Below the pieces are notes generated by a model, which was given only the letters and a program-made list of their open reading frames with translations, ran no database searches and was not told where the DNA came from. This document shows positions 1-6,955 of a stretch of DNA of 7,294 nt, piece by piece. The DNA comes from an uncultured Synergistales bacterium (GTDB lineage Bacteria; Synergistota; Synergistia; Synergistales; Aminobacteriaceae), in the NCBI GenBank assembly GCA_905233295.1, contig CAJODX010000079.1:1-7294 (forward strand). The letters are read 5' to 3'. The translations under genes and the position numbers were made by a program. Within the stretch, counting starts at the first letter, position 1. Every line of letters begins with the position of its first letter.

Positions 1-2040
1 TCCAATAGACTCTTCGTCTAATTCTGTATCAAAATCGTGTTCCGATGCGTATTCAATCTTGTCAACCGTAATCCATTCAGGAAGGTCGAACGCAGTAGCC
101 ACATCATTATCCGTATCATCAGACTGAATGAACACAGTGTACTGATTATTTTTGTCTTTAGGCGCACGGATAAGGACAGAATAATTCGAGTACCCCTGTG
201 TTACATCGAGATTATTGTCTTCATCTGCAAAGACAACGTAACTTGCAAAATCTCCTGAAGTCGGTGTGATTATGCCTGTATGTTCAGTATCAACGTTGAC
301 GGAGATCTTATCTACCTCACTAAATGTGAGAGTCTTTTTATCTTCATCAAGATTGTTTAAAATTTCACTGTACGTCGTATCAGTAACGCTGTCGGCAGAA
401 ATCGCAGCTATTAAATTAATACTATACGTGTTCTCTGTATCAGGAAGAATGCCGCTGATGAGCATAATATCGCCGCTATCATCTGATGTTATTGAAACAT
501 CAAGCACAAGGTCGCTTGAAAGAGTCCAGTCGATTTTATATGCCGCCGAAACTTCTTTCATATTCGAGTCCGTTGCGTCATGCTCGTTGTATTCCCACCA
601 TACAAGTTGGGGAAGCCTGTAACGTGCTTTGAAATTGTATCCGATATAACTATCTGTGTTGTTGTCTGAATCAGCTTCAATATCAGGCTCGTCCTCGGGA
701 TCTTCACTGCCTGCAAGTCTGTAAACAAGGTTTAAAGGAGAGACAGAAAGTTCCTCTTCCGGGAAAACATAGGATATTCCTTCAGCATCGCTGTATTCTG
801 TGTCAGTTACACTGTTTACAGTCGCAACAACTCTGTATGTGAAATCACCGGATGAAGGAAGACTGTCGCAGTTTACCGTTAAGGTTGTTCCGTCAAGGTT
901 TGCCGTGAGTGTTAAATCTGATGAAACGCTCCATTCAAGCGTATAAGCACTTGAAGATATTTGCTTTAATGATTCAGTATCATCTTCCGGCGCGTTTTCG
1001 TTATACTGCCAAAGGACAAGGGACGGCACTGTAAATGTTACTGAGTAAGGCTTGCCGCCGAAAAATTCTTCGGGGTTGCTCTCGTCCGCTGTGAGTTCAA
1101 GAACATCATCGTCCCAGTTTTCGCTCCCTGCAAGAGCATATTTTTTCGACACTTCACCAACAGTGATTACATCTCCAGTGTCAAAGCTATACGCTAAACC
1201 AACCGCACCGCCGTATGTTGACGTATCTGTTACAGACTCAACTTCAGCTGTAACGCCGACGTTATAGCTGCCCGTCGTTTCGGGAAGAGTTCCGCTGATT
1301 GTCAATGTTGTGCCGGAAACAGCCGCGCTTAAGCCGCTGATGTCGGGCGAAAGAGTCCAAGTGAGTGTGTAATCTGAAGTTGAACTCCTGTGTGTTTCAT
1401 CTTCAGCATCATATGTGTTGTAACTCCACACGAGCATATCGGGTATTGTATATTTGAGTTCAATACTGCGTCCGACGTAGCTGTCATAGTTGTTATTATC
1501 ATTGGCAACAAGGTCATCGGGAGTATCTTCGGGACTTGTCGCAGCTGCGAGTGAATAGCCAACCGCAAGAGGATATACTGTAATCGTTGCAACACCTGCG
1601 AAATCATAGCTTGTACCGTTGGCGGCTTCGTATGTACCTGTAATGCCGCTTACAGTAGCAATAATGTCAACCGTATAATCAGTATCGCTTGAAACGCTTA
1701 AAATCAGTTTTGAGTTTGAGCCGCTTGTACTCAAGCTGAGACCTGTCATATCAGTTGAGAGTGTGTAGCTGTAATTGCTTGAAGATACTGCTCCTATATC
1801 ATCGAGACTGAACCATTTTTCAGTGTTGGTGTTGTAGCCCCATAAATAAACCGCCGGAATGTCATAGCTGAGTGAAATACTATCGCCGTAGTAGCCCTCG
1901 AAGTCCTGTCCCTCTATGGGCTCAGGTTCAGATTCATCATCAACATTGCCAAGCTGATATGTAAAATCCGCCATTGCTGCCGATGTCAATGAAAACATCA
2001 ACGCAACAGCGAGAAACAAAGCCAAAATTTTTCTTGTCAA
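1..2040 (-). CDS. Exported Ig-like repeat surface protein, 3' end outside window
   Basis: This is an uninterrupted minus-strand frame of 680 codons that runs off the left edge. I start it at TTG 2040 because an AAGGAG lies 9 bases upstream and the first residues form a clean Sec signal peptide: MTRK, a hydrophobic core, then SAAMA|D with cleavage near residue 24. The nearby ATG at 2047 is in another frame, closes after about 35 codons and lies only 2 bases from the AAGGAG. The mature protein is acidic, rich in D/E/S/T and Y, and has a single cysteine (residue 391). Residues 28 to about 575 are four degenerate repeats of about 138 residues, each with an acidic stretch, a (I/V/L)P....W.YN motif, a 'YTLxWTLSSD' strand and an 'LTISGTLP...Y.V...A' strand. 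The last pattern resembles the putative Ig (He_PIG-like) family. Residues 576-680 look like a different beta-rich acidic domain. The protein is inferred to be secreted or on the cell surface. The anchor and function are not visible, and there is no catalytic motif. Confidence 0.85.
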   Translation of the reverse strand, partial: MTRKILALFLAVALMFSLTSAAMADFTYQLGNVDDESEPEPIEGQDFEGYYGDSISLSYDIPAVYLWGYNTNTEKWFSLDDIGAVSSSNYSYTLSTDMTGLSLSTSGSNSKLILSVSSDTDYTVDIIATVSGITGTYEAANGTSYDFAGVATITVYPLAVGYSLAAATSPEDTPDDLVANDNNNYDSYVGRSIELKYTIPDMLVWSYNTYDAEDETHRSSTSDYTLTWTLSPDISGLSAAVSGTTLTISGTLPETTGSYNVGVTAEVESVTDTSTYGGAVGLAYSFDTGDVITVGEVSKKYALAGSENWDDDVLELTADESNPEEFFGGKPYSVTFTVPSLVLWQYNENAPEDDTESLKQISSSAYTLEWSVSSDLTLTANLDGTTLTVNCDSLPSSGDFTYRVVATVNSVTDTEYSDAEGISYVFPEEELSVSPLNLVYRLAGSEDPEDEPDIEADSDNNTDSYIGYNFKARYRLPQLVWWEYNEHDATDSNMKEVSAAYKIDWTLSSDLVLDVSITSDDSGDIMLISGILPDTENTYSINLIAAISADSVTDTTYSEILNNLDEDKKTLTFSEVDKISVNVDTEHTGIITPTSGDFASYVVFADEDNNLDVTQGYSNYSVLIRAPKDKNNQYTVFIQSDDTDNDVATAFDLPEWITVDKIEYASEHDFDTELDEESIG
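316..1959 (-). repeat. Four tandem ~138-residue protein repeats
   Basis: Four degenerate copies lie inside the surface protein: R1 1558-1959, R2 1141-1557, R3 724-1140, R4 about 316-723. Each opens with Y.L (YQLGN, YSLAAATS, YALAGSEN, YRLAGSED; residues 28, 162, 301, 440). An acidic stretch follows, then IPAVYLWGYN, IPDMLVWSYN, VPSLVLWQYN or LPQLVWWEYN (residues 61, 199, 338, 476). R2, R3 and R4 end with a VTDT(S/E/T)TY/Y motif, which R1 replaces with ITGTYE. Spacing is 134-139 residues. The copies are clearly related in protein but diverged in DNA, so the duplication is old. R1 is the most diverged. Confidence 0.85.
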
Positions 2041-2049
2041 AGTTCATTT

Positions 2050-2055
2050 CTCCTT
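2050..2055 (-). promoter_or_regulatory. Ribosome binding site fixing the TTG start
   Basis: AAGGAG on the minus strand is followed by a 9-base spacer to TTG 2040. The out-of-frame ATG at 2047 sits only 2 bases away, too close to be used efficiently. This site, together with the signal peptide, decides the start of the surface protein. Confidence 0.75.
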
Positions 2056-2085
2056 AAAAAAATAAAATAAATTTAAACATTTTTA

Positions 2086-2094
2086 ATCATAACA
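2086..2094 (-). promoter_or_regulatory. Extended -10 promoter of the surface protein gene
   Basis: The minus strand reads TGTTATGAT, a TGn extended -10 with one mismatch to TATAAT, about 46 bases upstream of the TTG start. No good -35 is visible at 16-18 bases; A+T-rich sequence lies there, running into the end of livF. The same TGT-TAT(A/G)AT form is found upstream of the binding protein gene. This suggests separate transcription of the surface protein, although read-through from livF is not excluded because no convincing terminator is seen between them. Confidence 0.4.
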
Positions 2095-2124
2095 TAATCA
2101 GAATCGGAATTTTTCAGAAATTTT

Positions 2125-2853
2125 TTAACCTCCAAGATACGCGGCACGGACTTTCGGGTTATTGAGAAGTTCAGCTCCAGTGCCGGATAAACTCACAGCG
2201 CCGACTTCAAGAACGTAGGCTTTATGCGCGACTTTTAATGCTGCAAAAGCATTCTGTTCAACAAGCAAAATCGTTCGTCCCTGAGCGTTTATTTCGCGGA
2301 TTATTCCGAAAACCTCGTCAACTAGAATCGGAGCAAGCCCGAGACTTGGCTCATCAAGCATTAACAAATCGGGTCTGCTCATCAATGCGCGTCCGACCGC
2401 GAGCATCTGCTGTTCTCCGCCTGAGAGTGTGCTGCCTTTCTGTTTTCTGCGCTCTTTCAATCTTGGAAACAAAGAGTAAACATATTCCAAATCTTCTGCA
2501 ATACCGTCTGAGTCATCACGGATATACGCTCCGAGATTCAGATTTTCTTCGACTGTCAGCTGCGGCAAAATTCTACGTCCTTCAGGACTTAATGAAATTC
2601 CGAGTTTCACGTGAGTTTCAGCAGGTTTGCCTAAAATCGAAACGGATTTGTCATCGCGTGGAGACGTGAAAATCATTTCATCGGCACGTGCTTTAACAAG
2701 TCCCATAATGGAACGGATAACGCTGGATTTTCCTGCACCGTTCGCACCTATCAGCGTTACGATTTCACCGCGCTCAATCGTAAGAGAAACATCCCGTACA
2801 GCGTGAATAGCTCCGTAGTTTACGTTGAGATTTTTAATTTTCAGCATTTCCAT
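2125..2853 (-). CDS. livF: Branched-chain amino acid ABC transporter ATP-binding protein LivF
   Basis: This 242-residue cytoplasmic ATPase is full length for LivF. It is one of the two nucleotide-binding subunits that drive uptake through LivH/LivM. Visible motifs are Walker A GANGAGKS (residues 36-43), the LivF-type 'SPEGRRILPQLTVEENL' around the Q-loop (89-105), the ABC signature LSGGEQQ (143-149), and Walker B LLMLDEPS (163-170) with D-loop LGLAP. 'LLVEQN' (196-201) has Q at the H-switch position, normal for LivF. The ATG directly abuts the stop of the upstream livM-livG gene (TAAATG), with a GGGAG about 10 bases before it. A second ATG two codons in is less well placed. It is the last gene of the operon. 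Assignment to LivF rather than LivG rests on the 'PEGRR' and 'LVEQN' motifs. Confidence 0.95.
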   Translation of the reverse strand: MEMLKIKNLNVNYGAIHAVRDVSLTIERGEIVTLIGANGAGKSSVIRSIMGLVKARADEMIFTSPRDDKSVSILGKPAETHVKLGISLSPEGRRILPQLTVEENLNLGAYIRDDSDGIAEDLEYVYSLFPRLKERRKQKGSTLSGGEQQMLAVGRALMSRPDLLMLDEPSLGLAPILVDEVFGIIREINAQGRTILLVEQNAFAALKVAHKAYVLEVGAVSLSGTGAELLNNPKVRAAYLGG

Positions 2854-4689
2854 TTATGCTGCACTCCCTTCCGAAGCTCCTGCGCCGAGATACGCCTCAA
2901 TGACACGCGGATTTTTCCTGATTTCGTCAGGTGTTCCCTGAGCAATGTGAACGCCCTGGTCAAGAACATGAATGTAATCGCAGACGTTCATAACGACTTT
3001 CATATCGTGTTCAATTAAAAGAATCGTCAGATTAAATTCATCGCGAAGGCGGCGGATAAATTTCATTAACTCTTCGCTTTCCTGCGGATTCATTCCGGCA
3101 GCAGGCTCGTCAAGCAACAAAAATTTCGGTCTTGTTGCCAATGCCCTTGCGATTTCAAGTCTTCTCTGCGCACCGTAAGGCAAAGATGAAGCCTGCTCTT
3201 CAGCAAATTCGTCAAGTCCTAGCTGCTCAAGAAGATTCATTGCCTGAGCCTTTGCAGTCGAATCCTCACGGATAACATCAGTGAAAATGAACGGCATTAA
3301 ACTTTGCCACCATTGATATTTTTGACGAACCCTCGAACCTATCATTACATTTTGTAAAACAGTTTCGTGTCCAAAAAGACGGATATTCTGGAAAGTCCTG
3401 CTCATACCGGCTCTGCAGACTTCATCAGGTCTTAAACCGCCGATGGATTTACCCAAAAATTTTATCGTGCCTGACGTAGGTTTATAAAATCCGCTGATGA
3501 CGTTGAACGCTGAAGTTTTTCCAGCACCGTTCGGACCTATCAAGCCAACGATTTCCAAACGTTTGATTTTGAGCGAAAGATTTTCGACAGCTGAAAGTCC
3601 GCCGAATCTTAATTTCACGTTTTCGAGTTCAAGGACTGTTTCAGATTCTTCCTTAACTTTTTTGTGCTTCGGCTTCGGGAAGAAAATGTCCCACGAAAAC
3701 TCGCGCATTCCCATAATGCCTTCGCGGCGGAAAATTATCACGACAATCAGGAGCAGCGAGAATATAACCATTCTCATGCCTGGAATGCCGGGAATGTTAA
3801 TATTAAAGACCGTTATCGGATTTTCAACAAAACGCAGACATTCAAGCATAGTTGTAACGAGGAACGAGCCGATAATCGAACCTGTTACAGAACCAAGTCC
3901 GCCTACAACAATGATCATTAAAATATTGTAAGTCTGCGTAATCATAAACATTCGCGGGTCAATCGTCGTTATCAGATTTCCCATTAATGCACCGCCAAGC
4001 CCTCCGCCGAAACAGCCGAGAGTGAACGCGAGAACTTTTACTTTGAACGTGTTGATGCCCATCATTTTTGCCGCGACTTCATCATCACGGACAGCACGCA
4101 ACACGCCGCCGAAATTGCTTCGCAGCATACAGACGGTGCAGAGCAGAACGATTCCAAGACAGCTCCAGCTCATAAAAAGGGTCGTGTAAGCGGGAATGCC
4201 TTTCAGCCCCAAAGAGCCGTTCGTGAGCCTCGCAGTGTTCGTGATTAAAATTCGGATTATTTCAGCAAAGCCGAGAGTTGCAATGCCAAGATAATCTCCG
4301 CCGAGCCTTAAAACAGGAAGAGCGACAAGAAGTCCGAAAAATGCCGCGGCAAGTCCTGCAAGAATCAACGAAATTATGAACGGCGCGTTGACGTTCAGAA
4401 GCCACGGATAAATATCTTCGAGAATCCACATTGCGTTTTTCTGCGCCGGACTTAAAACGAGCAGTGCTGAAACGTATGCTCCGATTGCCATGAAGCCGGC
4501 GTGTCCAAGCGAAAACATTCCCGTTATACCGTAAATCAGATTCAAGCTTAAAGCTAAAATTGCGTTAATCGCGATTAAATTTAAAATTCTCTGCCAGTAG
4601 CCGTTTAAAAGTTCGGGAGCTTTGTTGAGAAAAACCGCGAATAAAATTATAGAAAAAACAGATAGAGTTAAACTTCTTACTCTTCGCAT
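2854..4689 (-). CDS. livMG: LivM permease-LivG ATPase fusion protein
   Basis: This 611-residue single frame joins two usually separate subunits. Residues 1 to about 325 are the LivM membrane permease, with roughly eight to nine hydrophobic segments. It has the family motif 'SLNLIYGITGMFSLGHAGFM' (48-67), the coupling loop 'GGVLRAVRDDEVAAKMMGIN' (194-213) that contacts the ATPase, and 'VVGGLGSVTGSIIGS' (261-275). A lysine-rich cytoplasmic linker follows (about 329-351, including KPKHKKVK). Residues 352-611 are LivG: Walker A GPNGAGKT (385-392), Q-loop Q434 in TFQNIRLF, the LivG-type signature LPYGAQRR (503-510), Walker B FLLLDEPA (523-530) and switch H561. All ATPase residues are intact, so the fusion looks functional and would fix LivM:LivG at 1:1. 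Its ATG shares one base with the livH stop (TGATG), and a GGAGG lies 10 bases upstream inside livH. Fused Liv permease-ATPases are known elsewhere; the symbol livMG is descriptive. Confidence 0.95.
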   Translation of the reverse strand: MRRVRSLTLSVFSIILFAVFLNKAPELLNGYWQRILNLIAINAILALSLNLIYGITGMFSLGHAGFMAIGAYVSALLVLSPAQKNAMWILEDIYPWLLNVNAPFIISLILAGLAAAFFGLLVALPVLRLGGDYLGIATLGFAEIIRILITNTARLTNGSLGLKGIPAYTTLFMSWSCLGIVLLCTVCMLRSNFGGVLRAVRDDEVAAKMMGINTFKVKVLAFTLGCFGGGLGGALMGNLITTIDPRMFMITQTYNILMIIVVGGLGSVTGSIIGSFLVTTMLECLRFVENPITVFNINIPGIPGMRMVIFSLLLIVVIIFRREGIMGMREFSWDIFFPKPKHKKVKEESETVLELENVKLRFGGLSAVENLSLKIKRLEIVGLIGPNGAGKTSAFNVISGFYKPTSGTIKFLGKSIGGLRPDEVCRAGMSRTFQNIRLFGHETVLQNVMIGSRVRQKYQWWQSLMPFIFTDVIREDSTAKAQAMNLLEQLGLDEFAEEQASSLPYGAQRRLEIARALATRPKFLLLDEPAAGMNPQESEELMKFIRRLRDEFNLTILLIEHDMKVVMNVCDYIHVLDQGVHIAQGTPDEIRKNPRVIEAYLGAGASEGSAA

Positions 4690-5585
4690 CAGATTTTATC
4701 CTCCAGTTTCTCGCCGAGCAAACCCGTAGGTCTGAACAGCAAAATTAAAATTAAAAGCAAAAACGCAAATGCATCTTTATAACCCGACAGCGTCGGAAAA
4801 AATGCAACGGACATTATCTCAACGAAGCCGAGAAGCAAACCACCTATCATCGCTCCGGGCACTGAGCCGATGCCGCCGAACACAGCCGCTATGAAAGCTT
4901 TTATTCCGGGAGTCATTCCCATAAAAGGCTCAACACGTGGATAACGCAACGCCCACATTATGCCGGCAACAGCCGCGAGTGCAGAGCCGAGTCCGAATGC
5001 AAGCGCGATAATTTTATTGACACTAACGCCCATCATTCTGGTTGTTTCAATGTCAAACGAAATCGCACGCATTGCAAGCCCGGGTTTCGTCCTGTACAAG
5101 AGCCAGAGCAAAGCTCCAACCAAAATAAACGCAACAACAGGAACTAAAATTCCAAGCGGAATTAAACGGACTCCGTTTGAAAATTCAATGGGCTGCATCA
5201 AAATCGGAGGCTGGACAACGGGGCGCGGCATTCCTGTGAAGACAACAACCGCGAAATTTTCAATGAAAAATGAAACTCCGATAGCACTGATTAACGCTGA
5301 AATTCGCGGAGCTTCACGCAAAGGTTTGTAAGCTATCCTGTCAACGAGAAGACCGCATACAGTCGTTCCTATTATTGCGAGGACAACGCCGACAGCCCAT
5401 GGGAGTTTATAAACTATCGTGGCAAAGTAAACAAAATATGCACCGAGCATAAAAATATCGCCGTGGGCAAAATTTATTAATCTCAAAATTCCATATACCA
5501 TCGTGTAGCCCACAGCAACAAGCCCGTAAAGAGAGCCTAAACTCAGCGCGTTTATAAAATGCTGAACAAAAATATTTAATTCCAT
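4689..5585 (-). CDS. livH: Branched-chain amino acid ABC transporter permease LivH
   Basis: This 298-residue inner-membrane permease is the usual LivH length and pairs with the LivM half of the fusion. The N-terminal 'GLVAVGYTMVYGILRLINFA' followed by HGD (21-43) is the LivH hallmark. 'YKPLREAPRISALISAIGVS' (86-105), the coupling loop 'KPGLAMRAISFDIETTRMMG' (167-186) and 'AVFGGIGSVPGAMIGG' (234-249) are also typical. About eight hydrophobic segments are apparent, ending in the charged tail GEKLEDKI. The 57-base gap from the binding protein gene holds a terminator-like hairpin. No Shine-Dalgarno stands at normal distance from the ATG: the nearest AGGAG is about 30 bases upstream, inside the hairpin. 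The hallmark motif starts only 20 residues in and no better in-frame start is seen, so this ATG is kept. Confidence 0.95.
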   Translation of the reverse strand: MELNIFVQHFINALSLGSLYGLVAVGYTMVYGILRLINFAHGDIFMLGAYFVYFATIVYKLPWAVGVVLAIIGTTVCGLLVDRIAYKPLREAPRISALISAIGVSFFIENFAVVVFTGMPRPVVQPPILMQPIEFSNGVRLIPLGILVPVVAFILVGALLWLLYRTKPGLAMRAISFDIETTRMMGVSVNKIIALAFGLGSALAAVAGIMWALRYPRVEPFMGMTPGIKAFIAAVFGGIGSVPGAMIGGLLLGFVEIMSVAFFPTLSGYKDAFAFLLLILILLFRPTGLLGEKLEDKI

Positions 5586-5590
5586 ATTTT

Positions 5591-5625
5591 TAAAAATAAA
5601 AGTGAGAAGTTTTGACTCCTCACTT
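5591..5625 (-). terminator. Intercistronic terminator/attenuator between livK and livH
   Basis: In the minus-strand transcript a 10-bp stem (5616-5625 with 5600-5609, one G-U pair) encloses a 6-base loop and is followed by UUAUUUUUA. It begins 18 bases after the binding protein stop and ends just before the livH ATG. The mismatch is a permitted G-U only on the minus strand, which supports minus-strand function. Partial termination here would give more binding protein than permease. The 5' arm also contains the only AGGAG near livH. Confidence 0.75.
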
Positions 5626-5642
5626 CAAAATCTTAACTGTTT

Positions 5643-6773
5643 TCAGACTTCCGGCACAACAATTCCGACAAATGTTTTTTTGCCGCCTTTAATCTCAACG
5701 ATACCCATATCTTTTTCAGCATCGTGTGTTGCGTTGATTGTTGTCATGCCTGTAACTGTCGGAAGATCTTTCGTTGTCTCAAGAGCATCGCGGATTTTTG
5801 CAGGTTCTGCGCTTCCGGCTCTTTCAATCGCGTCTTTAAGCATAATGTAGCAGTCATAGCCGAGTGCGCAGTTGACGTTCGGGGCTTTGTCGGGATGAAT
5901 TTTGTTCCATTCTTCGGTGAAAGCCTTTGCCGTGTCGTTCATCTCAGGCATTGAAGGGTCATAAGCGAATGTCGTGTGCATAAAACCTTCGACCGCATCA
6001 CCGCCGAGCGTTACGATTTCGGGGTTGTCCATTGCGTCCGCGCCGATGAATCTGAATGCCGCGCCGAGTTCTTTCGCCTGTTTAAGAACGATTGCGCCTT
6101 CAGCAAAATATGCCGGCAAAAATACGATGTCGGGTTTCGCATCGATTAAGGCAGTGAGCTGTGCGGTGAAGTCCGTGTCGCCTGACTGATAGAAAAGGCT
6201 TGCAACGATTTCGCCGCCCATTTTTTTGTAAGAGTCGCGGAAAAATTTTCCAAGTCCAACGCTGTAATCGTTTGACATGTCAACGAGGGTTGCAGCGCGT
6301 TTGAAACCTAAATTTCTGAATGCGTAAGTAGCCGCGCCCGCACCCTGGAACGGGTCAATGAAGCAAACTCTGAAATAAAATTTTTTGTCCTGCGTTACGA
6401 GAGGGTTGGTGCATGACGTTCCGATGACGGGGATTCCGGCTTTCTCTGCGACTTCTCCGCCAGCCATTGCGAGCGATGAACCGTACGTGCCGATGATAGC
6501 ATTGACTTTGTCGTTTTCGATTAAACGTGTAACAGCGTTTGCCGCCTCGACTTTATCAGACTTGTTGTCAACGATGATTAATTCAACTTTCTTCCCGAGA
6601 ATTTCAGGATTAAGAGTATGAGCAAGCTGTGTGCCTTCAAGTTCAAGCTGTCCGCCGAAAGCGTTCTGACCTGTGAGACAGTTGAACACGCCGACTTTGA
6701 TAACGTCATCATCAGCGTACGCAACAACACAGAGCATTAACACAAGCATTAATGCCGCTAAAAATTTACGCAT
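5643..6773 (-). CDS. livK: Periplasmic branched-chain amino acid-binding protein (LivK/LivJ-like)
   Basis: This 376-residue precursor of the transporter's solute-binding protein (type I periplasmic-binding fold, Peripla_BP_6/LIV-BP family) captures the amino acid outside the inner membrane and delivers it to LivH/LivM. The signal peptide is MRKF, a long hydrophobic stretch, then AYA|DDD with cleavage near residue 20. The lone Cys15 is not in a lipobox (MLC), so the protein is probably free in a periplasm. The mature part starts 'VIKVGVFNCLTGQNAFGG'. It carries 'IIGTYGSSLAMA' and 'AGIPVIGTSCTNPLV' (ligand-pocket region of the family), 'FRVCFIDPFQGAGAATYA' and 'DIVFLPAYFAEGA'. The ATG is supported by AAGGAG 10 bases upstream and by the signal peptide. 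It is the first gene of the operon. Substrate is inferred from the family; other amino acids or amides are possible. Confidence 0.9.
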   Translation of the reverse strand: MRKFLAALMLVLMLCVVAYADDDVIKVGVFNCLTGQNAFGGQLELEGTQLAHTLNPEILGKKVELIIVDNKSDKVEAANAVTRLIENDKVNAIIGTYGSSLAMAGGEVAEKAGIPVIGTSCTNPLVTQDKKFYFRVCFIDPFQGAGAATYAFRNLGFKRAATLVDMSNDYSVGLGKFFRDSYKKMGGEIVASLFYQSGDTDFTAQLTALIDAKPDIVFLPAYFAEGAIVLKQAKELGAAFRFIGADAMDNPEIVTLGGDAVEGFMHTTFAYDPSMPEMNDTAKAFTEEWNKIHPDKAPNVNCALGYDCYIMLKDAIERAGSAEPAKIRDALETTKDLPTVTGMTTINATHDAEKDMGIVEIKGGKKTFVGIVVPEV

Positions 6774-6783
6774 AAAAAAACAA

Positions 6784-6789
6784 CTCCTT
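6784..6789 (-). promoter_or_regulatory. livK ribosome binding site
   Basis: AAGGAG on the minus strand is followed by a T-rich 10-base spacer (ending in seven T) before ATG 6773. It is a strong site, in contrast to livH, which lacks one. Confidence 0.75.
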
Positions 6790-6797
6790 CATGACTT

Positions 6798-6836
6798 TGA
6801 AAAAATTTTCAAAATTATAACACTGAAAAAATTTTC
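6798..6836. promoter_or_regulatory. Two TGAAAAAATTTTC copies flanking the livK -10
   Basis: The 13-bp sequence TGAAAAAATTTTC occurs exactly at 6798-6810 and 6824-6836, 26 bp apart, one on each side of the -10. The inner copy sits in a longer inverted repeat (TTTGAAAA-aa-TTTTCAAA, 6796-6813) over the expected transcription start. Paired sites around a promoter could be operators for an unidentified regulator. In such A/T-rich DNA they could also be chance or simply curved DNA. Confidence 0.25.
6814..6822 (-). promoter_or_regulatory. Extended -10 promoter of the liv operon
   Basis: The minus strand reads TGTTATAAT, a perfect TGn-TATAAT extended -10, about 40 bases upstream of the livK ATG. The -35 region is poor: ATGAAA at 19 bases spacing is the best seen. 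That is acceptable for an extended -10 promoter. Transcription would start near 6806-6808. Confidence 0.6.
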
Positions 6837-6856
6837 TTTTTCATCATGCGCTTTGA

Positions 6857-6955
6857 GCCCCTCGGCATTTTTGTTTGCTTGAGGGAGCATCTACGTGTGT
6901 GCGTAGCGTTGGAAAAGTTTTTATCATAAACTCGCAGGAAGACCTCCGTTTTTAA
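6857..6955 (+). pseudogene. Possible TnpB C-terminal remnant (IS200/IS605-type end)
   Basis: A plus-strand frame open from 6857 to TAA 6953-6955 reads, in its last part, EGASTCVRSVGKVFIINSQE then DLRF and stop. Its stop lies inside a hairpin (6945-6960). The layout of a peptide ending in 'SQE..' with the stop inside a terminal palindrome reminds me of the right end of TnpB-only IS200/IS605 elements, where tnpB runs into the end hairpin and omega-RNA scaffold. Two further hairpins lie just upstream: CCCTC/GAGGG at 6859-6885 with an inner GCA/TGC, and CTACG/CGTAG at 6891-6906. No TnpB catalytic or zinc-finger part is present, and the fragment is only 32 codons. It also overlaps sequence upstream of the livK promoter. 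This is recognition by resemblance and could be chance. Confidence 0.2.

Noticed and set aside
266..622. Plus-strand 118-residue frame, and similar plus-strand frames at 37-258 and 1052-1267
   Set aside because: They are antisense shadows of the surface protein gene, low-complexity S/T/V-rich because of its codon use, with no ribosome binding site.
1329..1607. Minus-strand 92-residue frame
   Set aside because: It lies in a different frame inside the surface protein gene, which has the signal peptide and repeats; it is a shadow.
2045..2047. ATG at 2047 as start of the surface protein
   Set aside because: It is out of frame with the 680-codon frame, hits a stop after about 35 codons, and is only 2 bases from the AAGGAG.
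2108..2122. Possible terminator after livF (AATTT/AAATT stem)
   Set aside because: It is a 5-bp stem of A/T pairs only, too weak to be called an intrinsic terminator, and it overlaps the region ahead of the next promoter.
2238..2669. Plus-strand 143-residue frame over livF, and 3497-3931 over livMG
   Set aside because: They are antisense to ABC ATPase genes whose motifs are intact and show no family resemblance of their own.
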